A stretch of 64,000 bases of DNA from Motacilla alba alba (taxonomy: Eukaryota; Chordata; Aves; Passeriformes; Motacillidae), in assembly GCF_015832195.1 (NCBI RefSeq), contig NC_052017.1:108226929-108290928 (forward strand). Direction: 5' to 3'. The translations under genes and the position numbers were made by a program. Below are positions 24,594-37,900 of the stretch, piece after piece. Below the pieces are notes generated by a model. It was given only the letters and a program-made list of their open reading frames with translations, did no database searches and was not told the origin of the DNA. The number at the start of each line of letters is the position of its first letter. Positions within the stretch are counted from its first letter, which is position 1.

Positions 24594-27539
24594 CATGGGT
24601 TGGACATGGGTCTTGGAGAGTTCCTGGGCTATGCAGTCAGGCCCAGGAGCTGGAAAGTACTCCCATGATTGTAATAGTAGAGAGATAGGAACACTGTCTT
24701 TCAGTGGTGGGACTCATCATTTAGGGGGAGCTGTGGCAGTAACTCATTCAGGCATCCATATCCTGCATGTAAGCCTAGGCCCTCCACTGAACTTGGCTTC
24801 AGCAGAAAATCAAACTCACTAGCTGTTCATTAAAAATAAAAGGAAAATTGTACCCCACAGTGGGAGAATAAGGCAGCCAAGTATTTTTCTGTTGCTGTTG
24901 AATCCAAAGGTTTGACAGAGATGACAGGAATCATCTCAGTGAGCAATTCTTATATACATTTTCTAGTTTATATGCAAGGCTGTCTTTCTGATTCTATTCC
25001 TAGGTTTGCCCCACACATTTTCAGCAACTCAGAAATAACATTTTTGTCATCGTGATTATTAGTATCAACAGTCTCCAGAAGCAGTAAGCTGAATGAATAG
25101 GCTGCAAAAATCATCTATTCTGAGGAAACTGAAAACTGCCTTTGGCATAATCCTGACAAAATCAAATTCTAACATTCAATTTCATTCCCAGACAGATGGG
25201 TTGATAGTATAATGAGAGAAATTCTTTTGGACTGATATGTATGCTTAGCAATCTAGAATAATGTTGACAGGAGAAGCCCATAGTGCATAAAAGTTTTCCC
25301 AGCCTGCTGCGGTCCTGCTGATATTTAAGTGAGATTCCCAAAATATATCAAAACATAAGTATATGATGAAACAGAAACCTATGTATCATAAGCATTGCAA
25401 AGTGTGTCTGTGTGCCTTACCTGACAAACAAGTCCCAGGAGCTTCAGCTCCCTAAATGTAAAATAAGGTATATCAGAGGTGAGTGCCTTGCCATATGCCA
25501 CTCGTAAGTTATCTTCAAGTGCACCAGGTGAGACAGAGTGCTGCCCTTACTTTGCTGAGATATTTCAGGCAAGTCATTGCATCTTGCTGTGTCTTGGGTT
25601 CCTCATATTAAAACAAAAAACATATTAAATCTTACCAACATCATCACACACTGCTTTGATAGAGCACATGGCATTTCCTAGTTGCCTTCTCTTTGTATTA
25701 CAGAAACTCTCCTTTGTAGCCTTACATAAAGGTCTGAATATAATAAAATATTCTGATAAAATAATTCAAATCCACATTCCTGGGTGTTTGCCAGAAAACC
25801 GATAGTTCAGGATTTAGGCTGGATTTCCCTTTCAGAATGGAGAGAAACTCTTTTTTTGCTAACTTAAGTATGACAGATTCTCCAGGTAATTGCTGAGTAA
25901 ACCTGCTTCCTTTAATCAAGAGGGTAAAGCTAGAGCAGAAAAGTTTAATTGTTTCTGTTGTTGGGGTTTTTCACTTCCCACACAGGAAGGTTAATTTGAG
26001 AGTGCAGTATTAGGGTGTGTGTTCATTATTATCTCATGTAGATACAAGACACTTGAGGGGGAAATTGCTCATTGCTGACCTGGATCAAACACCTCCTCTC
26101 CAAACCCCACTACAGGGGCAGGCACAAGTCATATTGTGGACTTTGTGCCAGGAGGGGTACAGGCCCAAATATTTTCCTGTGAAATGTTCAGAAAGCTGAC
26201 TGAAATGTGTGTATATGTTTGTCTGAAAATAGACTGCATCAAATACGGATGAAGCAGGTTTGAAATCACGTGCAGGTTTGGATTTTTCAAATTTGGAGAC
26301 CCATTTTAAAAAAATGGCACAAGAGCTCTGTTTTAAAAGTAACAAGACCACTGCCATAGAATAGCAGTCAAATATGTCAGCTAATTCCTGAAAATGGGAG
26401 TCACTAGGATGTGGACTCTTAGCTGGCTCTGTAATATGCATAGGTGACTGGTTGAATTTTCAGATACCAAAAAAAATATTTGAAAAATCTTTTCATGGAA
26501 GGAAAAGTTTTAATTAACCACATTATACACCAATTGTATTTTTAATTATGTATCTCTGTTTCCAAAATGATCCGTGGCCCTTTCCTCTACTGTTTTTTAA
26601 GATGCTAACGGGGATAAGAGAAAAAAATATAAAAAACTTCATCCAAAATATAAAGGAGTGAAAAGCACCAAGATTACAAAAAGACTGTTAGGTGGATGCC
26701 ACTAGTACTGTTTTATTAACTCCCAGATTCCAAAAGGGTAATGGCCAGCAGATTAGGATTTCTTCTTCAAGATGCATCAAACTACTGTACATTTTTCAGT
26801 CATTTTCATTCACACTAAACTATTTTTTAAACATTGTAAATGTAATAATTATATTTTTAAACATTTCTTTGAAAATCCTATTCGAAATTTCATGACAAGT
26901 TTTCCCATTGAAGAATTGTTCTTATTTATCTTTTCTCATAAATCCATATGCACTCTTCATAATGAGATATGGCAAAGAAAGATGCAGTGCAACAGCTGGT
27001 AATTTTGTTTTCATTTCTGCTGGGGCTATTATTGTTGTTCGAAGCATTTTATCAGCTTTTGTAGATCAAATTATCTTCTGTTATAATAAAAAAATTGACT
27101 CAGCAAGGGATATTTTGGTCTGTAATAAAACATGACTATTTTGTGGTTGCAAGAAATAACTTCTTCTATCCAGTGGTCAAAATAGAATTTCAGCATTGCC
27201 AGAAGAGGTTTTGAGTGATAAATACTGTCAGACTTTCTTGGCTGTCAGTCTGGTATGAAAGAATAAAAAATACAAAAATAATGTTTCAAATTCTGCAAAC
27301 AAAAAAAAAAAAATCCATACAAACTGAACAACTGAAAAATCTGAAATAAGAAATGTTTTTAAAGTGAGCTTTTTTAATATATGACTAAGCAAAAGTTCTG
27401 AAATAAGAAACTTGGGTTCATAAAAGAATATGCATATTTTATATGTACAACAATTACCTTTTTACTTAAGCTGAAAGCAAATTTCAGATTGTTGAGAATT
27501 TCCCAGAAAAGGGAAAATCCAGATAGGATCCATTTAACA
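24594..27539. other. Intergenic DNA; no gene recognised
   Basis: AT-rich sequence without a recognisable gene, repeat family or long reading frame, apart from a short A-run near 27,300. Confidence 0.55.
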
Positions 27540-28330
27540 TTGCCTGTCCCGGTCTGCCCCACTGACTCACTGATGGGCCTGTTGAGCTTGGTACCAAGTG
27601 CTGAGTGACAAATGGGGACATGCACGACTGGCTTTGGCTGCCCCAGCCAGTCGCAAGACAGCCAAGTACCCATGCCAAGTGGCATGGAGACTCGGCGTGC
27701 TGCAAAGCTGCTTACCCAGCAGGAGCATGGGACCTCACCCTGGCAGGGGCTGAGCAACCCCAGAGGTGCTGAGCACTCTTTTCCCAGCTCAAGTCCAGCC
27801 CTGGGAGACGCCAAGCACCATGCAGCGCTCAGCAGGCTCAGGAGCACACCGGTGGTATTGCACTTTTGGGGGTGAACTGTGTACCCCCCTCCCAGCTTCA
27901 GTCACAGAGCAGAAGGCCACTAACTTCTCCTTGCCCTTTAAGGGGGGGTTCAGATGTCCCAAAGACACGAGGAGGCACTTAACAACACCTGTGCTGCAGA
28001 ACAGACAGCAAAGTGGGGAACCTTCTGTGTTTTCTTTGTCCCCTAAAAACTCTGCTCTTGCTATCAAAAACGAGGCCAGAAGAGAGCTGTGCAGCACATC
28101 CTCTCTCTCCTTCACTACCTGCTGTTTTGAGCAGCTCTCCAGTTTCTCTAACACTCTCCCTCTCCACCGTGTCAGCGAGAGCACAGCCCATTGGAAGGGA
28201 AAGGTATGGCATGAGGAGGCTTTGCAATTGGTAGAGGCAGAAAATCTTTCTCCTCTGCTTCAGATATTCTTGCAGCCTCGTGAATAAAGCACTACTTTTC
28301 CCCCAAATTTAATATATCTCTTTAGTGACA
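27540..28330. other. GC-rich block with AATAAA, origin unclear (LTR-like or regulatory)
   Basis: This block is clearly richer in G+C and CpG than the DNA on either side and ends about 650 bp before the desmoglein start codon. It contains overlapping reading frames on both strands (27,374-27,847 minus; 27,766-28,287 plus; 27,789-28,184 minus), none with a recognised domain. 'cctcgtgaataaagcactac' near 28,278 carries an AATAAA signal, as the R region of an LTR or the end of a transcript would. I found no matching terminal duplications. It could equally be an upstream enhancer of the desmoglein. Confidence 0.3.
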
Positions 28331-28715
28331 GCCCCATTCTGCTCTGAGCGCTTCACTTCTGTGAACAATGTGCATGGAACTCACTCCTTTGTGCCTGGAA
28401 GTAAACAAATGGACTACTAATTTAAATGAATGATTTTTAAATTCCGTATTCTTTATCGTAATATTCATTTAGTTCTTCTATTATACAGGGTGCAAAGAGA
28501 AAACTGGAAGTTGCTTTCAAAGCAATGATAAGTTACCATTTTAATGATTCCTTATGTTGTGAGTAATTTATAAATCACCCGGTATCTTCTCAGCAAAGCT
28601 TGCCTCTGTTTTTAAAACGTACCTTTTTGTATCCAACAAAGGGTTTCAGTGCAATAAGAATTAAGGTGTGTCTCTTAGCTTTTACCTGCAAGCAATAATG
28701 ATGTTGTCAAGCATT

Positions 28716-28937
28716 TCAGGTGAGACCAGCCCAGGATTTTGGGGTGGGGAAAGACACTCTGTTATACAGCATCTTCAGTTCTTCCCTCAGAGGGAGGCAG
28801 AGACACCTTGAAGGGCTGAGTATAAGGACATGTACAGAGTGTCTTTTTAAATAGTCACCAGAGCTGGGGGGGGAGGGGAACAGGAACAGACTTGTAACCA
28901 TAACTCAGTTGGACTTGTTTCTGAGAAGTCAGATGCC
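28716..28937 (+). promoter_or_regulatory. DSG4: Probable promoter / 5' UTR of the desmoglein
   Basis: Placed only by its position directly upstream of exon 1. It contains TATAAGG at 28,821, a TTTTTAAATA stretch near 28,845 and a run of eight G near 28,867. There is no CpG island, in contrast to the DSG2-like promoter at 61.2 kb, which would fit a tissue-restricted epidermal gene. The start codon sits in a good context (GCCATGG). The transcription start is not determined, and a spliced non-coding first exon cannot be excluded. Confidence 0.35.
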
Positions 28938-28985
28938 ATGGATTGGCTCCCTCACCGAACGGCTGCTTTTCTGTTCCTTTTGTTG
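28938..28985 (+). CDS. DSG4: Desmoglein exon 1 (signal peptide start)
   Basis: Encodes [16 protein letters not shown], 16 codons, followed by the donor gtaagt. Human DSG1 and DSG4 also begin with MDW and have a 16-codon first coding exon, which fixes this start. Phase 0. The next intron is 6.6 kb, the longest of the gene. Confidence 0.88.
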
Positions 28986-31900
28986 GTAAGTCGGATTTTA
29001 AAACAATATTTGAAAATGCTGTGACTACTACACCAGTTTCATCTTCCTCAGCAGACCATTGCGTTTTACAATGTAAACTATTCCCCAAAAATATCTTGTG
29101 AAATTTGCCATAAAAACCAAAGCTTTGCTCATTTTAAACAGCACTTCTGAACATTCTATAAAATCAAATTAGCTTTTCATTAAATACTGACATATGTTTC
29201 TTTTTAGACTTTTGGCGATATGTTGATGTTCAAGATGTGACTTTCTATGTTTACTGCATGATTTTTCAGGCAAATGTTTTCTGTGGCTGCTATTTAAAGG
29301 TCACATTAATAAAATGCTATAATTATAAAAATTTTAATGGTTGGATATATTTTGGTTCTATGTCTTTACTTTTTTATCAGTTGAGGAAATACCTTTTTCT
29401 AAAAATTTAAAATGTCTTTTTTCTAAAACGATTAGCAATAGCATTTCAGAGCTGAGCAAATCCTACAGCTATTTTCAAGAGAGAAAAAAACAATAATTTA
29501 GTGATCTCAGTTAAGTAAAAATCAAGACTTGGCCTATTATTTCACATTGCAAAGGATTCCTGTGTTGTTGTGCCCTAGTGTCTGAGCCGCCATGTGCTGA
29601 GCAAGTGAATGCATGATGAAAGTGTTGCTCTTTGGGTTTGTTTTCCTCACTGTAAAAGGAAAGTTGTGGCTATGGTCAAGTGGCATAGTTGTTCAATGTG
29701 TTCATCAAGGCATGGAAATTAACCAGAAGGGACTTTAAAGGGCTATGGGTGCCCTACTGCTCCTGCAATCTGATTTTTGTGTGGATTCATTTTATTCATC
29801 TCTGCTGACCTCTTGAAATTCAGTAGAGGTTTAAAGCCCTGAAGACTGAGAAGAGCAGGACTTCTGCTATAGTTATGTCCTGTAGTTTTCATGAAATTTT
29901 ACATTTTACTCAGAGTATTAGTATGTGTAAATGTTTGTTAACTTCTCAATACTGACCTCTCTAGAAATGCTGTAGTCTGAGAAAAAGTTTGTGTTACAGG
30001 TTAAGAAATCCTAAAACCATTATGAAAATACAATCCATTAATTTTAGGTGACAGCTCTGCAATCAGTAAAGTAGAACTAATTAACACAGAGCAGCTGCCA
30101 AGCAAACAAGGGCAAAACTTGGCAAAAGCAAGTTATGGTTCGGATAAGTTTCAGCTTGTTCAAGGCAGCAGAGAGGTGTCTGAAACTGGCCTGTTGCACA
30201 TCACGCTAACACTTCTGGATTTTCATGAAGCTCTAGTGACTATTCATTTGACTCAGTTACCTGGTGATGCACACTCCCAGTGTGTCGAAGTTCAAAATGT
30301 TTGACTGTTTTATGTCTGAGACCTGTCCATTCAAAGGCATTTTGCTGCTTTACTTCTCTCAGCAACTCTGGAGCCATTTTCATTCTCTCAGTATATTGTT
30401 GTTACAATTTGGAGTGATGGAGGATAGGTGCTGGGTCAGAAAAAAAGAGCAATTCTGGAAAATGCCATTGTGTTTTGATGACTCTCAGATATTTGAACTT
30501 TTACTACCCAGAGGAAACCCTTGTTCTTGCTATGTGTTCTTCTGCCCAGCAATGTTCATGATGTCCTGTATGGCTTAATAGCGTCTTTCAACACTTAAAA
30601 GAAATGTGGCAGACAAACTGTTGAGATCAAATTATACATTTATGTATCCAGTTTTAGTGTATTCTGAGAAAAAAATTTTGGCTTTCAGCTTAACTAATCT
30701 TTCATGAAAACCACCTGTCTGAATAGTGTGTCTGGTTAGTATATTGCTAATAAGTTGCATAAAATAAAATTAACATGGAGTTATACATATTTTAGTACAC
30801 TACTGCATTAAAAAAAAAGAACAATTACCAGCCCTGAAATAAATAATTTTCTCCATGTATTTCACCAGTGGTGGGACTGATTCTGCAACCCTTGCTCATG
30901 TGACTTCAAAGACATTATTCTCATGAGTAAGGGAGTTCTGTTTGTGATACTAGCACAGACACGTTTTATGGAAATAACCTGTTTGATCAGGTATGACTCT
31001 TCTCCTGCCAGCTATCATGTGACAGCCAATAATTTTAAATTCACCACATCTCTTATGCACTTTTGTCTGGATACATTTTCCCATATGTTATCTAGGCTTA
31101 TTTTTTTCCCCCCAGTTGTAAGGTTATGGTTACACATCCTACTCATAACTTGATTGCACGTAAAAATAGTCAGGAGCTACATCCTATTCTTGTATATTCA
31201 TGTGAAACATCTGCCAGAATTGAATCAGGAACCTGCAGGTTCTTCTGCCAAATAATCTTGTTGGAGAAATAGAAATTAAAGCAATTCCATATCCAGGAAC
31301 TATCACCTAAGACTAGGTATGTAAGCTTGCAGTTTTACATTCCTAAGTAAAATGGCCATTAAGCAAACATGCATTTGCAACCAGAACACTCTAAGTCATA
31401 TCAGAATTCAGGTTTTATTGAGGAGATTTATTGAGGGCACTTAGCATGACTAATTTGAAAAACTCAAATTTTAATGCTAATGGCATACACCCTATATTGA
31501 AATTACTTTTCTGTTCATTTTTTCTAATGGTGAAGCTTGATTACTCTATGGAAATGTATTGTATCTGCATACAATAGAAGATACAATAGCAGAACAGAAA
31601 GAATCTCAGTGGAAACTTTCCTAAAGTTGTCAGTTCTTTGAGTAAACTTATTTTAAAATAAATAAAACTTCGAAGTGTGTTCTTCAGCTTGACATGAGTA
31701 TTGTCATAATTCTTTAATTATTCCTGTCACAATTGTTGAAAGAGTAATGGATTATCCATCCTGGGTGCAATTCTCAAAGTATTGCTAACATAGGAAACAC
31801 TACACCTCCTCTGAATTAGAAAACAAAATGCCAGAAAAATAATCTAGAAAATCTTTCCCTTTAAACTGCATGACGTATATTCATAAGTGATATATGAAAA

Positions 31901-34900
31901 AGTGAAATATAGAAAAAAAAGTTTAAATTTAAAAAATGGCATATTTTTAAAATATTAGGGTTTGTCTTATATTTGAACTCTGCTTCTCATTATTTCCTAT
32001 GCACTGATGTATCATTTTTTTAAAGAGATGCAGAATGAATAAAGGGGATTCATTATTGCAACCCTTTTCTAGTCAGGGCTTTGAATGAGTAAGAAAGATG
32101 TAAAACTCCCAAAACGCTGACAGTACCAGAGCTACTACGGCAGCCTGATGACTAACACAATACGTGTGAGTTCTCAGCACTCCTCCCATCCAGGCCAACA
32201 ACAATGCCACTGTTGACTTCAAAGAGAGAGAAGCAGATCCCATATGAATAATGCTGGGAAGATGTTAAAGGCATGTTCAGTCATTTAGATTTGAGTAGGT
32301 GGAGAAGGGAGGATTCCGTAATTACGTACGATATTGCTTGGCACTCAATTAATGATTAGTTAATTCTTGTTTGTAAATTGCTTTGAGGGTGCAAAGAACA
32401 GTAGACATCCTATGGGCCTAATTCTGTCCCCAGTTACATCAGAATAAATCCAGACTCCAGAACGTCAGTGTGACTCTAAGGTGTCATTTTGGACACATTG
32501 TCCAGGTATCATTAAAATAAAAGACAAGCTTTCAGACAGAACATTGTGCAAATGACAGCAACCATAAACTTGTTTCCTGCCTGCACATCTCCCAGCCCAA
32601 AACAGAAACAGCTTGTGCAACCAGCATCTAGATTCTCTGCAGCTTCCTTTTTTTCACAGTCTCTCAGAGACTAACAGGACAGCAAATCTTGGCATCATTC
32701 TGACCAGCCTGCCTACCCCAAGGTCCTCAGGATGCATCCCACACATTCCAGTGGCTCCTACTGCTTTAATTATTGTTTATCCCTATGTCTTTGGAAAGTA
32801 CTGTACTTGGATATGGATTTAGAAGGGAATTTTTTTAACTACCTAAAATTTTGCTGGGGTTAGCTGCTGGGAGACAGAACTTATCTGCTGGAAATAGCAC
32901 TAGAAAAAAAAGGTTTGCATCTCAGATAAATATTAGAAATAGACAACTGGGTTAGGGGAAGACTTCTAACTGCTGGTGACAGTGGAGAACCAGAAGGCAC
33001 TAGTGGGGGAGGTGGAGGAGTCTCTATCCCTGAATCAAGTAGGATAAATGTAATTTCAAAATTTTTCAGATTTATCTGGTGAACTAGACATTTTTGTCTG
33101 ATATCTGCTTGCCCTCCTTCCTATACCACAGCTATACCTGAGAGAAATACCAAACTAAGCCACCAAGTTCATCAGATCAGCCTTTTCAAATAATAACATG
33201 AACTGTACTAAGGACTCTGAATTCAAGATCTTCCATTATTAAAAAGTAGCAAAATGGGGTTTTCCTTCACTATCACTGCACAAGTGTGAAAATACAGGGC
33301 CTAAATTTACAATCCCCAGCATCACCAACGCACAGATTCCTGATGTTCCCATTACTAGTGCTCAAAAACAAAGGACAGGAGTCCAGTGTGAAATATGTAT
33401 TTTTCACTGAAAACAGAACTTCCTATAGGCTGGAATCAATAGATTTATGAATGCTCATGTCTTTAAGTAATAGAATTCTTTACAGGTATAATTCTTATTT
33501 CAGAAAAACTCAGAATGGTTTTTCAGAATATGAAAGTGATGTGGCTGGGTGTGAGGTATTAGTTTCACTGTTAAGTAACAGGATAGGCCACATGATGCAG
33601 ACAGCAGACAAGATTCACTAACATTGCACTGGGAGGTGCATACCCATACTTTGCTGGGTCAAGACAATTGTTTGCATGCCAGAAGGGATTTCAGCCTAAG
33701 GGTGGAGAAGATTTCATTGTGCTCACCAAATGAGGTGGGATAGACTGATAAGAGACGTTCAATTAGTGTTATTTCTGGTGGACCTCATCACTCAGGTTCT
33801 CTCTTGAGGGTGTAGTCTGCCCCTTTGACTCTTCCACATTCCCCTGGGTTCCAAGGGGGATTATAAAAAAACATGACTGAGCTCCCACTGGGGGGAACAA
33901 ACCTGCCACTCACAATGAGTCTGATATTGTCCCTTCTCTGAGATGAAGAACAGAATGGCTGCAGGTGAATTTGAACCCTATTCTGAAGCTGAAGATTTAA
34001 ACAGTCATAAACTTGACATAAGGTAAAAGATCTATTGGTGCTCTTAGCACAACATGAACATATTGTAGTGATTCTCCTGCAGAGTACTTTTCTTAACCAT
34101 TTATGTCAATCACTGGCTCAAACAAGGGAAAAATCCTTACTCTGTGAATAGTCAAAAAAGTTTCAAGCTACATATGCACATCAAATGGGCAGATCCAGCC
34201 TAAACTCCTCTATTGAGAAGCAGATTAAGGCATCTGTTACAGGCCAAGGTCTCAAGGAATGTTTTGGGTACAACCAGATCATTGGAAACACTGTTCAGTA
34301 AATGACAGATGGTGAATTCTTGCAGCATATAGGCAAATGGGGAAGAGAGAAACAAAGAGAGAGGAAGGAGGGTGAAGCTGCTGTTCATTAATCTGTTGCA
34401 TGTAAGAAGTTGTCTTAACATGAAGTGGAAAAAATGTTGTGTCCATGTTCCAGTCTTGCCAGTACAATGCAATAAATTTGAAGTGAGGAAAGTCCCATGA
34501 TGTAAGGATAAAAGATGCCAGATTTTATCCAAGTACAGCTGACATAAAACCCCACAGATATAACATATCAGACAAAAAACAAAGAAACCAAACCAAACCA
34601 AAAAGCTATGAGAAATTATAAGGAAGTGAAATACTCATAACTGCAGCTGTTAACATTTGTTGAGAAAAGAGAAACACAGAAAAAATTTTTGAGTAACCTG
34701 GATATTTTCTATCTTCCAATGATGAATGAAACAAGAATCCAGTCCTGAAAATCCCACATTCTTCACCCTTTATTGTCTGAAGAGAGCCAAAGCAGATCCT
34801 AAACCTGAAAGAGATGCTCTGAAGAAAGTGAACTTCATTTTCACACCCGATTTAGGAATAAAGTTAATTAAATTGTGCCATCTTTTAAATTGTGCTAATC

Positions 34901-37900
34901 AAGAAATTGAGGCTACTCTCATTTAAATTTTATTTTTAACATAATTACATACTGCATCTGATCCTGCTACCTTTATTTACTCAAGATTAGTTGCATAGTT
35001 GAGTCTCAAATCAAAATCAACTGCACTCCAGGGAAATTTGCCTGAAAACTTCAGGTGGGTTTCCATCTTATGTTGAATCTCTTCAATCACACTGGGAAGA
35101 TGCAAAAAACCCATTTTCATTCTTTTTGGTTAAATTACATAATTGAGTACTCCAGGGTTATTGTCAACTTTCTAAATTGGAAAAAAAATAATGAAAAAAA
35201 ATATTTAGGATAAATACTTCTCTGGTTTCCTACAGTGTTTGGTAAAAACATAAAAACTCTTGCAAACACTTCTCTCTTCAGCTGAGGTGTTAAAAATCTG
35301 TGTGAAAGCTTTATTTTGATGAAGGTATAGTTTGAAAATTGCTCAGGCATATCCATTCAAGCTCAAAGTTCTGTCTTGAAAGACAGCATGGATTTTGAAG
35401 ATTTTAACTGTCAAGGAATTTAGGTGCTGGATATAGAAAAAATTGAATTTCACAAAGTCATTTGTGGAAATCTTGCAGCTAGATAAGCTATTGCAATAGG
35501 TCTGCAGTATAGCAATGTCTTGCAGCTGGGTTTTGCTTGCTGCATTTTGCCTTGAATTTTACATGCCAATTTTTTTATTGTTCTTGCAGGTACTCTTGGA
35601 TTTCAGCACAGGATTTCATGTAGAGGTAATATACATTTATTTAGAAACTATTTTTCTGATTAAACAAAATGTAACAGATGAAAAAATCACATGGAAAATA
35701 CTCAACTAAGACACTTCTGTACCTGAAGATTGAAAACATATTTAAATATTAAACAGCTGCAGGTAATAACCTGCTAACCCTCTCAAAAGAAATTCACCTA
35801 AATCTAAATGAGTATCTCATACAAATGAGTAATTTAAAAATAAACATGTACAGTCATAGAGTTTGGGGCCCACAGACATGTAAAAAAGCACATGGTAAAA
35901 AATCACATGGTCTACAAAAATCTCTTTTCTTCTTACTGTTGGAAATTATAATTCTCTGTATTTATTTAAAATGGATTGAGGTCACATGATACTGGAACTC
36001 TCTGTCAAAGGTAAAAGAATGGGATGAAAATGGAATGGCAAGATGGAAAACCTTTAGAAGACAAAAACGTGAATGGATCAAATTTGCTGCAGCCTGTAGA
36101 GAAGGAGAAGACAATTCCAAGAGGAATCCAATTGCCAGAGTAAGTAGAAAGAAAAACACAAGTATTCATTGACAAGGAAGTTTTGCTATATTTTTGGCTG
36201 ATAAAAGCAGAGATATTTAAAAATACATATACTTAGAGTAGTAAAAACATGGAATGTAGAATAAAAGAAGGATGATGCAACATTCCAGCTCTGCTGAGAG
36301 TCTCATAAGGTGAATCCATGTGGCTGCTGAGGAGTAACCAGATGCTTCCCAGAACATTGCCATGAGTCTACTTCCCAGGCAGCTCCAACCAGTGACATTT
36401 TTCTTCTCTCTCTCTCATCCTGAGAAACCCCTGAGCAGTAGTTCAAAGATTGTTCATGATCTGCAGGAAACAGAGATCTGCAGGAAACAGAGAAAAAGAA
36501 ATACCTTCCTGTTCTCTCACTGTGACCGTGCCCTTACTGAGTTCCAGCCACAGTGTGATACCCTTGGAGGTTTCTCTCTCCATTTCCCTGACAGATTTAA
36601 GAGAAATAGAAGGCCCATCCAGCCCTTAAGGCAAGACGGATGCCTAGGCTGACGTTTTGTAGAAGAGCCTTCCATTGATTCTGTCAACTGAACCTTGTAA
36701 TAAGTGGTTGAGAAACTGAAGTTACATAGAATTTTTTACAGGAACTAAGAATAGAAGAAAAAACCCTGTAGATGTCCTCAGTTAACTGGCATAAATTATT
36801 ATTGTCTGTTTGTGTTACTGTAGATCCGATCTGATTGTGAAGAAAACAATCCAATCACATACAGCATCTCTGGAGTTGGAATTGATCGTGCACCCTATGG
36901 AATATTTGTTGTCAACCCAAGAACAGGAGAAATTAATATAACATCAATAGTGGATAGGGAAATAACACCAGTATTTGTTGTAAGTACTCCCCTTTTTCTT
37001 GACCTTTATAATGATGGATCCAGGGTGGGGCAGGCAAAAAAATTGTTTCAGATTGCTATTTTGCTTACTTAACTTTTGGTTTTAAAACAAGTGAATCTCT
37101 TTGTTTAGATACGTTGCTTTGCTAAACACTCAGTGACCGGTATAGATTTGGAACCACCTCTTGAACTTCGAGTCAGAGTCCTGGATATAAATGATAACCC
37201 TCCTGTATTTGCACAAACTGTATTTACAGGATCTGTTGAAGAGAGCAGCATGGACAGTGAGTACCTATTCTATGCCTTTTTCTGGACCGCTAGTGAAACT
37301 CACAGAGTACAGTTAATATAAACCTTAATATATTCTGCTTTTCATAGGCAATGACATATATTGGTCAGAGCCGTTGCAGAGGAGGGAGCAGCAGATGCTT
37401 TTCCAAGTGCTATTTGAGCCAGGGCCTGGGCTAATTGCTATAAATTAAACAGCAATGCTTCCTTCTCCCTTTCCTCCCACACATGAGTGCTGAATGTTCC
37501 AGTTTCTAAACCATACCATCATGCAAATTCTTTGAGATGTGAAAATGTAAAAGAAATCATTTCATTCCTTCTCATTAGAATAAAAATATCATTACACTTA
37601 TTTCCTTGGAGGGTATGTAAAATACATTTTTCCTCATTTTTCTCTTTCAAATATTTGTACTTGCAGCCTGTGTATTTGCAATTGCAGCAGAACATTACTA
37701 AATAATTCCATACTTAAACCATTAAAATGGTTCTTTTTACCAAAAGCGCAGCAATCAACATTAGACATGCAAATAGCACTGAGGCAATGGTGCCTAACAC
37801 TCATTTTCTTCTTTCTAGAAATTCTCATTTAAAGCTGTGATTTCTTATAGTAATCTCTACAAGCTCAGTACTTACTGTATTTGCATATTCCCTATGGTGA

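Noticed and set aside
27374..27847. Minus-strand 157-codon frame beginning with a leucine-rich, signal-like stretch
   Set aside because: It spans the edge of a GC-rich block into AT-rich DNA, has no recognisable domain, and overlaps equally long frames on the other strand; most likely composition-driven.
1..28900. Search for a divergent desmocollin (DSC1) on the minus strand
   Set aside because: No exon with desmocollin or cadherin motifs could be identified in any minus-strand frame.
36461..36500. Direct duplication of 'agatctgcaggaaacag' in intron 3
   Set aside because: Real but only two short copies; treated as a trivial slippage duplication.
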